64,000 bases of DNA, taken from assembly GCA_025201365.1 (NCBI GenBank), contig JAIXMF010000001.1, positions 1,302,001-1,366,000 of the forward strand. Direction: 5' to 3'. This document shows positions 20,142 through 33,800 of the stretch, piece after piece. Position 1 is the stretch's first letter, and every line of letters starts with the position of its first letter. The position numbers were made by a program, and so were the translations under genes. Source of the DNA: Syncephalis plumigaleata (Eukaryota > Zoopagomycota > Zoopagomycetes > Zoopagales > Piptocephalidaceae). A model generated the notes under the pieces. That model was not told the DNA's origin, did no database searches, and was given only the letters and a program-made list of their open reading frames with translations.

Positions 20142-22394
20142 TCTTTAACCACTGGATAACAAAACGATAAGTCTCGATACGGAAGAGGAGCGAGAGTGAG
20201 AGAGGAAGGTACAATATTAATCAGGTAATAAATAAAGAATGTCGTATAATAATAACTGTAGTTGCAATAGCAATATTGGAATAATATAGTCGTAGTCGAT
20301 CCAGTCGTCACTAACCAGTAAATTAATAAATGGTAATTAAAATGGCAAAACGGTATTAGTGGTGATAATCTAGTCCTACTATACGGAAACACGCATGTAG
20401 GACAATAGCTGGAGCAATAGGCAAATGTGTTGTTCCTGCTATTTGCAATAGAAATAATAGGTAGAGGAGGAGGAGAAGAGGAGAAGAGGAAGGAAAGGGG
20501 CGTGCGTGTTAGACAATGTTATACGAAACCAATAGGCGAGACGGGAACCGCTACAACTAGTAGTTGATAGACTAAATGAAAAGAAAGAGAAAGAGAGGGC
20601 TGTTATCCTATTCGACTATAGAAAGTAGAACAAGCTGTATGTATATGTATATGTATATTAAGTAGGCGAGTAGCTAGTATAACGAGTGGAATGACAAACA
20701 CCTACGGGAATACGGGGTATATTGTTGGTTATATAAGTAGAATTGGTTATTGGCGGTGAATGAAATGGCGCAATAGCATAGGGAACAAACAGTCGAGACA
20801 CGTAAAGCTAGCTTTAGAGAAATAAAGAACGCAGCAGTTATAACAGTAATAGCAGTAACAACAATACTAGATTCCTTTTTCTGACTAGTAGAATAAAGCA
20901 AGCTCAATTCTGTCCACGCTATATCTAGAGTTGTTGACTAGCGAGGAATAGGATATGATATGGTAGAACGAGTAGCGACTAGAGTAAAATGGAATAAAAA
21001 GCACTAGTGACATGTGGAGAAAAGTCTGACAGACCTCTTATGAATGTAACTGATAACTGATAAGCGATAGCATATCACTCAGTCTGTACGCGTGCTCTTT
21101 CTTCTTTCTTTCTTTCCTTCTTTCTTTCTAGCAACAATAGGCGGAGTTCCCTCATTAAAGCAATAATAAACGAGGAGGCCTCAGCTTACCTTCTTTATCC
21201 TCTCTTACTTTTTTCGACAACAATCATTGCGGAGAACAAAGCATGTATTAATGGCATGTATATATTCATAGACGAGATTGTAGTATCAATTGACGATCGT
21301 TTATGTTGTTTTGATTATTCGTTTCCATATCAGTAGCAGGAATAATAGAAATGCCTTTGTATAACAAGTGAATGTCCAGTTACTCAGTAGATTTATGATG
21401 TGATACAGCCTTAATGAATGCTCATTGGTAGATAACACGCCATCATCACTAGTACGCACTAATCTATTATAAACTTACTACTACTACTAATTGCCATCCA
21501 TCACAGTGTAGGATAAACAGGGGGGAATAACCAATCTCGCTCTCTCTTGCAACTGATCCCACTTTCGTCTTTTTTCTCACTCTTTCTTCCTAACATTGGA
21601 TCTACCCGATCAGTACACCATTTATTTTGACAAGGTAGAGAGGATAAACTTTGTTTGTAGTAGTAACAGTATAGTCTTTATTGTATTGGCGCGCATCAAG
21701 CCGTGATTGTCGTCTTTTTTCTTTGGATAACAGTAGAGATCTGATTTACAAGTTCAATTAGTTCTCTAAAAGCATACACTAGTCCAAACATACGCTTGAA
21801 AGCGTTAAAAGAATCATTTACATTGTATTTACGCGCATACAATCGTATCTTTTCTGTTCATTTTATTGAACTGCAGTAGTACAGTAAGCATCGTAACAAC
21901 TAGTGTGTCTTTTATTCTTTCTTCAACCTAATCCAATTGATTATATCTACTATAGTTTATTGGTATTACTATTATTATTATTACTGCTGTTATTGACAAA
22001 AGAAACTGTAAAGTGAGAAGAGAGAAAGTAAGAGAAAGCCACGTTCATCTTTTACGTATACACTTTTGGTACATTTCATTTGTCAATCCATCAATCTACG
22101 TGTCATTATAAGATACAGAGAAAGCCACACATATATATATATACATATATCATTTACAAACTACTACGGAATTATACAAGAAACAAACGAACAAACGAAC
22201 GAACGAACGAACGACGTATACACAGAATCAAATCAAATCAAAGCAAACAAACAGAAAAAGAATCATCAGTAGGATCACGTATAAACAGGAAGAGAGAAAG
22301 AGAAACAGACAAATAACTAGAACACAAACAGCCGAATAGTTATTACGTATTAAACGGAGTATATAGCATCATTAACATTGTCATCATCGCCATC
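20142..22394. other. Long divergent intergenic region
   Basis: This separates the second GH17 gene (-) from the RRM protein (+). It has purine-rich and pyrimidine-rich patches (20460-20510, 21100-21130), an AT run at about 22133-22150 and an (AACG)n repeat at about 22181-22213 close to the RRM start. A long leader for the RRM gene is possible. No gene was recognised. Confidence 0.5.
22181..22215 (+). repeat. (AACG/AACA)n tetramer repeat in leader
   Basis: About eight AAC-G/A units roughly 180 bases before the RRM-protein start codon, in its putative 5' untranslated region. Confidence 0.85.
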
Positions 22395-24655
22395 ATGTCT
22401 GGTCAATATGGATATCAACCATCGGATGGTGGCCACCTTCAAATACAATGCTTAATGGTAATTCAGGAGGCCTCCTCCTATGAATACCAACTATTCCGTG
22501 TCTTCCTCTTATGGACAACCCGCTGCATCGAGTGGAACTGCATCAAACGTACCACAACCTGATATAACGGCTATTCTTCAAACATTAGCCAATCTACCTA
22601 CTGGCACACTGTCTAATCTGGCAGGATTACCGGGTGTGGCACCAACGAATCCAGCTGCACCTGTACCATCTAGTTTAACTGCACCACTACCTCAATTTCC
22701 CTTGCAGAACAACAATAACAATAATGCTGCACCTTATCAAACTGGTTATAACCCAAGTGAATCCTCTTCTGATGTCGTTGGTTACGATCCGGCAGCTCCT
22801 CCTCCATTAACCTTGAGTGGCAATACTCATAACATACTTGATCGATATGATGATCGCTATCGTGATAAGCCTACTCCTAATCGTGAACCCATGGATCATC
22901 AGCATCAAAATCAGCATCATCGATCTGAACCCATACCTCCTCCTATGGAGAGTAATCATCGTTATGCTAGTAATCAGTATGATCCAGCAAATCGTAACAA
23001 TAACAATGATAATTATCAACCGAGATACGATCGATATCAACGATATGATGGTCCTTCTTCATCTATGGCACCACCACCAACGGGAGCACCAAATCATATG
23101 CCACCATCTGCTGGTCCTATGGATCGATTTGAACATCACGAACGATATGATCGGCCACCACCACCACCACCACATCATCATCATCATCATCATCACGCTT
23201 CGAGGGTAGAGGTAGACCATTACGTGGTGGATTTCGTGGTCGATCACGATCTCGTTCTCCTGGTGCACGCTACGGTAACAATGCTGGCCCTGGTCATTTT
23301 AATACATCACGCGATTATTCCTATGAAACGGATAGGAATCGTTCCTATGAACGACATCATCCTTATTATACACCACCGAATCAATCGCCACAACAGCATC
23401 CGCATCATTTGAACGCACATTCACATCCACATCATCCGCATCCACATCCACATTCAAGTCCACCATCACATCATCCGCATAATCATCATCATCATCCACA
23501 TGCACATGCACCACCACAGCCATACCACCATCATCATCCGCATCATCATCCGCATCCACATCATCATCCATATCATGGTGGAAGAGGTGGTGGTGGTGGT
23601 GGACGAGGTCACGGTAATACTAATCGGTGGCATCGGACTACTACAGCGTAAGTAATTTATAGTAACATAACTAGAATGACAATGATATATACTAATATTG
23701 ATTGAATAGAGATGAAGAACGTATTCGACGTGAAACTGCATCTATATTTGTGGGTAATCTACCACCACACTATGATGATCAAGCATTACGCAATCTATTT
23801 GAACAAGTGGCACCGGTAGTAAGTAGTGCAGTTCCTGTTAATCAGCGATCCGGTGAAACTCGTCGGTAAGTAGAGCATGTTTATATAATTTACAAAATAA
23901 ATAGGATCATGTCTAATGATTGAACTATGATAGATTTGGATTTATCACTTATGGTACACGCGAGGATGCAGAGAAAGCCATGCGATACTTTGCAAATAAT
24001 CCTGTGGATGATCATATTCTACGGCTTGATTGGTAAGCTATTATTATTATTACTAAATACTAGTTTATTTGTTAATCATTATAATAGGGATATTGGTACT
24101 GTTCTACGTGGACAAGGACAACATGGACATGGGCATGGACACGGTCGTAGACATCATCATCATCATCATCATCATCATTTACATGAACATAATGGAGGTC
24201 CACTGTCATCACGGGATTACAATGGACATCGAGAGCATTCACCACGATTCTCTAATCGATATGAATCACGAGGACCGTATTCTTCATTAGCAGAAGGTGG
24301 TCCACATAGTCCATTGGCAAATCATCATGGATCTCCTGCATCACAGCAACAACAACAACCGTCATCATATAGTGGATATCCTCCTCCGCAAGCCGCAGCA
24401 TCATCAGCATCAATCATGGATGGCGCCGGTGACTATCCCGCTAAAGATGAATTTGGCCGTGATATTAATATTAAGCCAACGACATCTACAACAGAAACAG
24501 CATCGAATGAGGAACATCATCCCATTACCGGTAGTGGTGGTAGTACTGAATCAAAAACAAACACTACAGAGTCATCTACGGGAAATAATGGTGTAAATAC
24601 TACTAGTGTAGCACCGTCAACGCAATCTACAATGACAACCACCGCATCTGAATAA
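22395..24655 (+). CDS. RRM RNA-binding protein (CBP20-like RRM) with RGG and His-rich regions
   Basis: The chosen ATG at 22395 gives MSGQYGYQPSDGG, continuing after two one-base losses (about 22433 and 22471) into a Pro/Asn-rich region. An RGG/RS box (RGRGRPLRGGFRGRSRSRSP) and a long His/Pro-rich tract follow after another loss near 23205. Three introns (about 23650-23709, 23866-23932, 24034-24087) cut a single RRM: RNP2 IFVGNL and RNP1 RRFGFITY. The RRM end TREDAEKAMRY...DWDIG resembles the nuclear cap-binding subunit CBP20 more than typical RRMs. The tail is His/Gly-, Gln- and Ser/Thr-rich. It is probably a nuclear or granule-associated mRNA-binding protein. Whether it binds caps is open. 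Confidence 0.75.
23408..23580 (+). repeat. CAT/CCA-rich tract encoding His/Pro-rich region
   Basis: Imperfect triplet repeats of CAT and CCA encode a segment that is mostly His and Pro; a related pure (CAT)n tract lies at about 23173-23197. Confidence 0.85.
24150..24178 (+). repeat. (CAT)n tract encoding poly-His after the RRM
   Basis: A pure trinucleotide run encodes nine His residues following a Gly-His-rich segment. Confidence 0.9.
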
Positions 24656-25373
24656 GTGTCAATATCATCAATTCAATGGAGTATTTTAATGAAACAACAA
24701 AAAGAAAGTGAAAATACAAGCAAAAATAACCAAGCATTGTTGATTGATTACATATACGCGCATACGATATGCTACTATTACTATTATTATTACTATTATT
24801 ATCTAAGCTATGATGCTATAGATGAAATGCTTGAATCTATTATGCAAAGGTAGTACTCTAGTTTACAGTTAAATATATTTAGTTTCTTTTCTTTCGTAAA
24901 GTAGTATTTTTGTAATGCTGATAGCTGCTATGAATCATGTTAGTTAATTAGTCGGTTTGTAATGGTTTAACTTTTATTGTAAATGCATTGATTTGAGCTA
25001 TAATAAAGTAAGCAATAAGAGACCGAGATAAAGATTAGATTGTATAGTTCGCATGTTGTCGGTAAGTAATCATTTGTCGACTTCTTTGGCATAGGTTCTT
25101 GATCGATTCATGTTAGCATTAAAGACTTCTTGCTATAATTTATAAAGCCATAAAAATAATAAAATTGCTTCTTTCTCTTCTATAAAACTACGATTAGTGT
25201 AATGCTTAGAATACGACATGTTTATTCAATAAATGATTGAATGATCTTGTAGATATCTTTGTTGTTGTACCAAGGAATAATGACTTGAATGACATGGGCA
25301 CTAAAGGGTCTTGCACCAATACATTCTTGACTTGAATACCTATAATATCTACTTGATGATGTCCTTGTTCTGT
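24656..25373. other. Convergent 3' region
   Basis: Probable 3' untranslated region of the RRM gene and downstream flank of the small secreted gene on the other strand. An (ATT)n run lies near 24776-24802 and AATAAA-like signals near 25000-25010. No gene is seen. Confidence 0.5.
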
Positions 25374-25559
25374 TTAGATAGGCAGAGGAAGGCCGCCACC
25401 ACCGCCATTGCCGCCCATCATACCGCCGACAATAGGAAGGCTACCAAGCATTCTTCTTTGATGAGCACGACGATCCAGGACGGGACTAGCTTCAACGGCG
25501 ACCCGACTGGCGACAGCAACAACGGCGACGGCAATAGCGATAATGGCAAAGAACTTCAT
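25374..25559 (-). CDS. Small secreted protein, Gly/Met-rich, 61 residues
   Basis: The ATG at 25559 opens a clear signal peptide (MKFFAIIAIAVAVVAVASRV). The mature part carries two dibasic sites (DRRAHQRR) followed by a hydrophobic Gly-rich end, MLGSLPIVGGMMGG and then GGGGGLPLPI. Such sites are typical for processing by a Kex2-type protease, so the end of about 25 residues could be released as a peptide. No cysteine is present. A strong TATA-like box lies about 130 bases upstream. An in-frame extension to 25775 exists, but the signal peptide at the internal Met decides the start. The family is not recognised. Confidence 0.6.
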   Translation of the reverse strand: MKFFAIIAIAVAVVAVASRVAVEASPVLDRRAHQRRMLGSLPIVGGMMGGNGGGGGLPLPI

Positions 25560-26403
25560 GTTGATGTTGGCCTGGTGGAATGGATAGCTCAGCTGACTAA
25601 AACGAGTAGTAGTAGCAGTAGTTAGAGTAGAATAGAGTAGAAGGGTGAGTATGAAGATGACAAGCTGAGTGTCTACCAACAGCGTCTTATTTATAGCCGA
25701 GATGGTGATGATGGCGGATATTGGTATGGCTGCATTGGCAATATGCTTCTTATTGATAGTGCATTGAGTAAGCAAGTACCAATTAGATGAAATGCTGAAT
25801 GTTTGTCATGCCGTGTAATCGCATGATCTGTCAATAGTCTGAATCTACACATCATCATCATTTTAGAATACTCCATCAATAATGACGCGTACACCTGTTA
25901 TAACCATCATGGCTGGTTATATTCTATGGAAATGCTTGTATGAATATAACTGAATGTAAATCAATTCATATCACAATGATGATGAGAATGATTATGGCAA
26001 CTACCAATAGCATGATCAATTGAACATAGACATGCTAATTAATGTAAGAATAATTAGCTGGATTAACAATAATCATCTGGACATTCCACTGACAATATAC
26101 AGTATTCTATTATGCGTATCTAACAGCTCTTTGGTTAAGTCGCTTTTGTTGTGGTGTAAGTCAATGTTCAGAAATGTGGCAGTGAACAAATTGAACGGAT
26201 CGTGTATATCATTTTTAGTAATTAATAAAAAAATTATTATTCTTTTTTATTAGCAATATTTGCACCAACTCATATCGTATTCTATTAGTTGACGACTTGA
26301 TTCCATTTCTTTATTCTAACTAGATAGCTATATCTTTTCTGACGTTGTATACACGAATAATATACGGGTAGATATCGTCAACAGCATATTTTTATATTGA
26401 TTC
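25560..26403. other. Divergent spacer between small secreted gene and RPC2
   Basis: AT-rich, with the TATA-like box of the small secreted gene and no supported gene of its own. Confidence 0.5.
25686..25698 (-). promoter_or_regulatory. TATA-like box of the small secreted protein gene
   Basis: On the minus strand it reads GGCTATAAATAAG, a near-ideal TATA element, about 130 bases before the start codon at 25559. A canonical TATA fits a regulated, highly expressed gene. Confidence 0.55.
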
Positions 26404-29400
26404 ATGGTGTCAACTAAAGAATTCGATAAAAGTCTTACTGATCCTGTATCAGCGATAGAGGTAATCCACAAGCTAGAGAGTAGATTAGCATGATATTCAC
26501 TATCGGTTTACTTAACTATTATGCTGTTTTTAGGACAAATGGCGCTTGCTTCCGTCGTTTCTACAGGTCAAGGGGTTGGTGAAGCAACACTTGGATTCGT
26601 ATAACTATTTTGTCGACCAGGAATTGCAACAAATTGTAGAGGCAAACCAACGTATATCCTCCGATGTTGACCCGAACTTTTATCTAAAGTAATAACGCGC
26701 TACTAGTAGATAAACGAGTAATACAATGCTTATGGTATGTTCCATTGTTCTATTTGTAGATATCTGAATATACGGCTTGGTATGCCGGAAAGATCGGATC
26801 CATTGGCGGTGGACAAGTCGTATACGCCGCATGAATGTCGCCTACGTGATCTACCTATGCCGCCAACATCTACGTCGATATCGAGTATGTAAGAGGACGA
26901 CAGATTGTTATTCGACGTGGTGTACCAATCGGTAGAATGCCCGTCATGCTACGCTCGTCCCATTGCGTATTAACGGGAAAGACGGAGGATGAGCTGGCCA
27001 CTATGCAGGAATGTCCACTAGATCCGGGTGGCTACTTTGTTGTCAATGGCACGGAGAAGGTGATTCTCATCCAGGAACAATTGTCCAAGAATCGTATTAT
27101 TGTAGAGAAGGATAGTAAGGGCATTATTCAAGCATCAGTGACGAGGTAACTATCTAATTAGTTAATAATAATCAATTATTAATAACTGGTGTTATTACAG
27201 TTCAACACATGAGCGCAAGAGTAAAACGAATGTACTAGTAAAGAATGATCGTATTTACTTGCGACATAATTCAGTCACGGAGGATATTCCTATTGTTGTT
27301 ATATTCAAGGTAATCTAATTGTTTCTTTTGTTTGTATAATATCATACATTGTGATATACTAATCATAGAACGAACATAGGCCATGGGTATTACCTCTGAT
27401 CAAGAGATTACCCTATTGGTATGTGGTGCGGATAAATCGTATTTGGAAAAGTTTGCACCATCACTCGAGGAGGCGAGTCGACTCGAAGTATTCACGCAGA
27501 AACAAGCACTCGAGTATATTGGCAGTAAGGTGAAACAAACACAACGTTTCATGACGGCACGTAAACCGCCAATGAAGAAGCATTAGAGATTCTAGCATCG
27601 GTTGTATTGGCACATTTACCGGTGCAACGACTTAACTTTCGCCCAAAGACCATGTTCATCGGTGTTATGGTACGACGAGTGATTGCCACCCTACAAGATG
27701 AAAGTCTACTGGATGATCGTGATTTCGTCGGTAATAAGCGATTAGAATTGTAAGTCACTTATGATATTGCACATTACTAATCAACTAGGGATAATAATGA
27801 CTAATCGTGTTTATGTTAGAGCGGGTCAACTATTATCGTTATTGTTTGAAGATTTATTTAAAAAGTTCAATTTCGATTTAAAGTTGAATATCGATAAAGT
27901 GTTGAAGAAGCCGTCGCGTACTCAAGAGTTCGATGTGTACACGCAACTACAAATGCATGGTGATCATATTACAGGTGGATTTGTACGTGCTATCGCCACC
28001 GGTAATTGGGTGCTTAAACGATTCAAGATGGAACGAGCGGGTATCACTCACGTACTCAGTCGACTCAGTTACATTAGTGCATTGGGTATGATGACACGTA
28101 TATCCAGTCAGTTTGAAAAGACACGTAAAGTGAGCGGTCCTCGTGCCTTACAGGTAAGAAGTGCTGTTGTTGTTGTATAAGCAATGGAATTAGTGAGAAA
28201 TAGGATACTAACGAGTTTGCATGATTGATAGCCTTCACAATGGGGTATGCTTTGTCCGTCTGATACACCGGAAGGCGAGGCATGTGGTCTAGTAAAGAAT
28301 CTCGCCCTTATGACACATATTACAACGGATGTCGATGAGAATCCTATAAGACGACTTGTATTTGTATTGGGCGTAGAAGGTATGCATATTATATATTATA
28401 TATATGTGTGTGTGGTCAATCAATAACATAATAGTAATTTAATATGTTATTTTTCCATATAGATATCAATTTATTAGCAGGTACTGAATTATATGGCAAA
28501 CAATCACACGTCGTATTCCTCAATGGTGAATTGGTGGGAGTGACACGGGATCCACAACGATTTGTCGCGTTGTTCAGACAAGTACGACGAGCCGGTCGTA
28601 TCTCGCCATTTATCTCGATCTATATCAATAATCATCATCGTAATGTACACATTGCCTCGGATGGTGGTCGTATTTGTCGTCCACTTATCATCGTTGATCA
28701 TCGACGACCACGCGTACAACCGAACACATTCAGTAAGCTTGTTTTGAATACTGTAATAGTAATTGCTAACTCCACCATTCTACTAGATGATGTCTGAAGG
28801 TAAAATGGCCTTTGACGACTTTCTTGAACAAGGCCTGGTCGAGTATCTTGATGTTAACGAGGAGAATGACTCGAATATCGCTTTATACGAAAAGGAGATT
28901 ATACCGGAGACTACTCATTTGGAGATTGAACCATTCACCATTCTAGGTGCGGTAGCCGGTCTCATTCCCTATCCGCATCATAATCAAAGTCCACGTAATA
29001 CGTAAGTATTCACTATAGACTATTGTATTCAATTATAACATATTTATACTGACATATATATATACATGACTAGATATCAATGTGCTATGGGTAAACAAGC
29101 TATGGTGCCATTGCTTACAATCAGTTGAATCGTATTGATACACTATTATATCTACTTGTGTATCCACAACAACCTATGGTAAAACAAAGACCATTGAACT
29201 TATTAAATACGATAAGGTAAGCAATCATATACTAGTAAATAGTAGTAGCTCAATTGTATTCTAGTTACCGGCTGGTCAAAATGCCACTGTTGCCGTCATG
29301 AGTTATTCCGGTTACGATATTGAAGATGCACTTGTATTGAATAAGGTAATTAGAAATCATATAATGTGGTTATGTTTTATTTTATCTAACTACTTGTACA

Positions 29401-30717
29401 GGCTGGTTTAGATCGTGGATTTGGTCGATGTCAAGTGATGCGTAAACAAACGGCACTCATTCGACGCTATCCAATGGCATGTAAGTAGTATTATATACTC
29501 AATCATTAGACAACATTCATTATTCATACACTCGATAATAATGAATAGGTTCGATCGAGTGGCTGATCCACCACGCGATGCCAATAATGAGATTCCATTT
29601 AAATTCCAGAAACTAGACGCGGATGGTATTGCCGCAGTAGGCGATCGAGTCTTCCCCGGACAAGTGTACATTAATAAGCAAACACCCGTCAATACGAATG
29701 CCGATATTGGCATTGGACAGAACCCATTAGAGACCGGATTCAAGGCATCACCCATGACGTATAAGGGACTTGAGCCGAGTTACATCGATAAAGTAAGTAG
29801 TCCATTAAGCGTAAGTGTCGATGATGATAACACATACTAATCATAATATGATGATCATCAGGTACTATTTACGAATACAGAAAGTGAACAAGCACTCGTA
29901 AAAGTGTTATTCCGACAAACACGTCGCCCGGAATTAGGCGATAAATTCTCATCGAGACACGGACAAAAGGGCGTGTGTGGTATTATCGTGCCACAAGAGG
30001 ACATGCCATTCAGCTTGCAAGGAATCACACCTGATATCATTATGAACCCTCATGGTTTCCCATCACGTATGACGGTAGGCAAGATGATCGAACTACTCGC
30101 CGGTAAAGCGGGTGTATTCAAGGGTGAACTACAATACGGCACGGCATTCGGTGGCAGTAAAGTGGAGGACATGAGTCGTATCCTAATGGATCATGGATTC
30201 GAGTATTCTGGCAAGGATTATCTCACCTCTGGTGTAACGGGTGAACCATTGTCAGCCTATATCTTCTTTGGTCCTATTTACTATCAGAAGCTTAAACATA
30301 TGGTGATGGATAAGATGCACGCTCGTGCACGGTAAGTCATTCTAATGATAAACGAGTGATTGTATTGTATTACTAATATATGATGAATGTGATTAGTGGT
30401 CCGCGTGCCTTACTTACGAGACAGCCAACCGAGGGTCGTTCACGCGATGGTGGTCTACGTCTAGGTGAAATGGAACGTGATTGTCTCATTGGTCATGGTG
30501 CTTCACGTTTACTACTAGAACGATTGATGGTCTCATCGGATGCATTCGAGATTCACGTTTGTCAAACATGCGGTCTACTCGGCTATAAAGGCTGGTGTCA
30601 GAGTTGTCACTCGGGTGTTAACATGGCACCTATGACATTCCATACGCGGCCAAACTACTCTTCCAAGAGTTACAAAGTATGAATATCGCACCACGATTAA
30701 TACTTGAAGATTTCTAG
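26404..30717 (+). CDS. RPC2: DNA-directed RNA polymerase III, second-largest subunit
   Basis: This is an orthologue of yeast Ret1 and human POLR3B, which forms one side of the Pol III cleft and part of the active site. About thirteen short exons encode the whole protein. It begins [20 protein letters not shown] after the first intron, a Pol III-specific opening. Further landmarks are [116 protein letters not shown] and [20 protein letters not shown]. The C-terminal zinc site is [16 protein letters not shown], and the protein ends RLILEDF. At least seven one-base losses interrupt it (for example about 26855, 27565, 29105, 29185 and 30635). None removes a domain. Confidence 0.95.
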
Positions 30718-30861
30718 AATGAATAACAAATCAACATTACTCATATCACACATACACAAATATTAATGTAATCATCGCGTAGTAATCAATCTCTTTAATT
30801 AGTGTACACACACGAGACAGTGCTACAAAATAGTAATAGTAGTAATAATAGTAGTGATAAT

Positions 30862-33800
30862 TTAGCATATGGGTGCGGCAGGAGTTAGCATTGTTTTAAG
30901 ATCGGCCGGTAATCGATTGACAATTAATTCAGCTTGTGCGCGTAATTGATCCATTTGTTCATCGCTCGGTCGTTGATCTATCGGTACAGCCGTTCGCTAA
31001 TAGATAATACAATGTTTAGATAAACAACAATAGTAATAACATGTATATTTACTCGTTCTATTACTTACCAAATGATATCGTATACGCATAAGCATATCGA
31101 CAAGTTCCACTTCTGTACGATGACGCATCCAAATGGATAAGTTAGCATCAGTCATGCACGTAGATGAGTTTGTCGTAAACGACGTTCAGCGGCTACTGAT
31201 CGCATTTGTAACCATTGTACGAAATTGGGACAACGTAGAAATTGTGCGTAGAAATCAGAACAAGCTGTGGCTTGGAATGCAGCTGTTTTGAACTTTAATC
31301 GTGTGCCTACACATTGTATGAATATCTCAATTTAGTATGATCAATGTATATAATTACCTTTTCTTGAACGAATTTGAGAACTCATCTTGACGGAATGGTT
31401 TCAAACTAGGCGGTGATTGTGAAGTGGTGAGTTCAGCACTAATACATATATATCATTACAGCAAACGATTAATACATTATATATATATGTATATGTATAT
31501 ATTTGAATAACATACCTATTAGTGGGGATTAATGTAGCAAATATCGATCTAATGGTTCCAAGAAACGTTCTGTAATTCACTGAAATATTTACGAATAGTA
31601 TCATTGAGTAAATGTGCTATCATGACATCAGTTAATAACAATGCTACATGTCATTGATCTATCATTCATCTACTTACGACTGACACGTTGTTGAGCCAAT
31701 GTTGTAATCTCCTTAATAAGTGCTGTATCTCTATCGATAGTACGTTTTCGTTTACTAGTAAGTCCCTAATAAATAATAAATAGATAAGTAAATAGATGAG
31801 TTTTGTTCATCGTATATCACCACATACTGGAATGAAATCGAACGACGAGCCCGAACCTTGACGACCAAACTTTTTCAAAGAAGGTCGTTCAAATGGACTT
31901 GGTGTACGTGTGGGCACACTAACAGATATCTATTTCATGTTTGTTTGTTGTTAGTAGTAATAATAATTGCTATGAATTAACTTCTTACGTTGTATCTGCT
32001 TGATTAACACGCAATATATTAGGCCAATGATCAAATGCATCCTTAAAGAATGGATTGGTAACACCGACAATAACACTACCCGGTGTCTAGTATTACAGTA
32101 TCATTTAGTCAGCCATAATTGTTATATATATATACTTGATTAACTAACCTTTAATCGTGAGGAATATGCTTTGAAATCAGAATCATGTACTGTGAAATAG
32201 GGACGCCAATCACCACCATAAGGAATCTGTAACCGTTAAATTAGAACGATGCATAGTTATTCGTCAATCTATAATCTAGTACTTACCGGTGCTATCAGGT
32301 TAATAAGCGAGAGTACAGTATCGGCACATTCACGCGTGCCTTTAGCCAACACCATGATGGGTTCACCTAGTAATACCAATTCCCAGCATAACCATAGATC
32401 ATTCAGGAATTCACGACTATGCGTGTATAATGCTGCTGGTGCAATAGAAGCCAATAACTATATATATCGATATTAACACACACATACATACATATATATG
32501 TATGACAGTGATAGGTAACTTACATATTGATCAGGATTATTAAGTGCTGCAGCACGTGGTAATAATTGCATTCTATGACGGGATGGTAGTTCAACTTGCA
32601 ATTTTGCATCAAGCAATGGTAGCAATAATGTTTTACCGGGTGATGGTTTTGGCCTATGCTTAGTAAATGTAATTAGGATAATTGAATAAGTCATGTAGAA
32701 TAGTAGATTACGCACCAGTTAGCAATGTCAACGCATGCATGTTCAAGTACATGACGTCCTTCGGTAAAGTAGTTGGCACCTACACGACGTACTATTTCCA
32801 GGTATAAACCCGGTAGATGTTGCTTACTTAGCAAGACAAGTGATTTCTATTTCATCTTATATTAGTATCGCGTATTATTATATGTATAATGCGTGTGTGT
32901 GTATATATTCACCTGGAAGTAACCTCGACGTAAGTGAGGATCTTTTCTTTGACGGAATAACACGTATCCATAAAGAAATCCGTCATGATCAGTAATATCT
33001 AGCATTACAATGCCATCATTCATTAGTATTACGCGATAATCAACCACTATATATATATACGCGTACCTGGTAGACTTAATTTAGGTTTTGCCGGTCCAGA
33101 CGAATGACATCGTGCCAATGGTGTGGTGCCCAATCCAGATGTAGTGGATGTAGTCGAGGTTAGATCAACACGTACACGGAAACTGTACACCGTATCACCG
33201 AGTGAGACTGCATGTGAATCGGGAAATGCACAAAACGAACTATCATCATCATCGTACTTTACTTAGTTATTCATATCAAATGGTCTACTACTAGTTGATG
33301 ACTTACATGTTTTGTTTTAAATCCGCATCCAATCCAAGTGATGGATATACCAGTTCCATAGCTAATTATAATGTAGATTAGTAAACTATGTTATTGATGG
33401 CACTCGAGTAAGTGTATGCTTACCATGTCCAATTCTAAATCGAATGTTACTACACAGAATCCAATAATCCATCGTTGCAATTGATCTAGTTGTAGATTGT
33501 TAACCTGATCAAGACTACTACTCCGACGTAGGCGTGGTGACAATGGTAACTCCGGCAATGGTTCCTTTACTAAAGGAGCAACCGGAGAATGAGCACTGCC
33601 AAGCAAAGGATTGTTCATGCGAATGGCACTAGGCAATGATTGAACACGCTGTGGTGGTATATGCAGCACTGGTGTTTTTAAGGGTGGTGACTGACCCTTT
33701 ACTGATACTGTCGCTCTATGTTCCAATGTATCAATGGATGTAGTAGTAGTAGTAGTAGAAGTAGTAGAAGGCGATGATGATGATGTCATAAAAGGAGAAG

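Noticed and set aside
22181-22215. Regularly repeated AACG units considered as a CRISPR-like or protein-binding array
   Set aside because: Simple tandem tetramers without spacers.
23299-23741. Minus-strand Asp/Val- and Met/Trp-rich frames
   Set aside because: Antisense products of the CAT/CCA repeats in the RRM gene.
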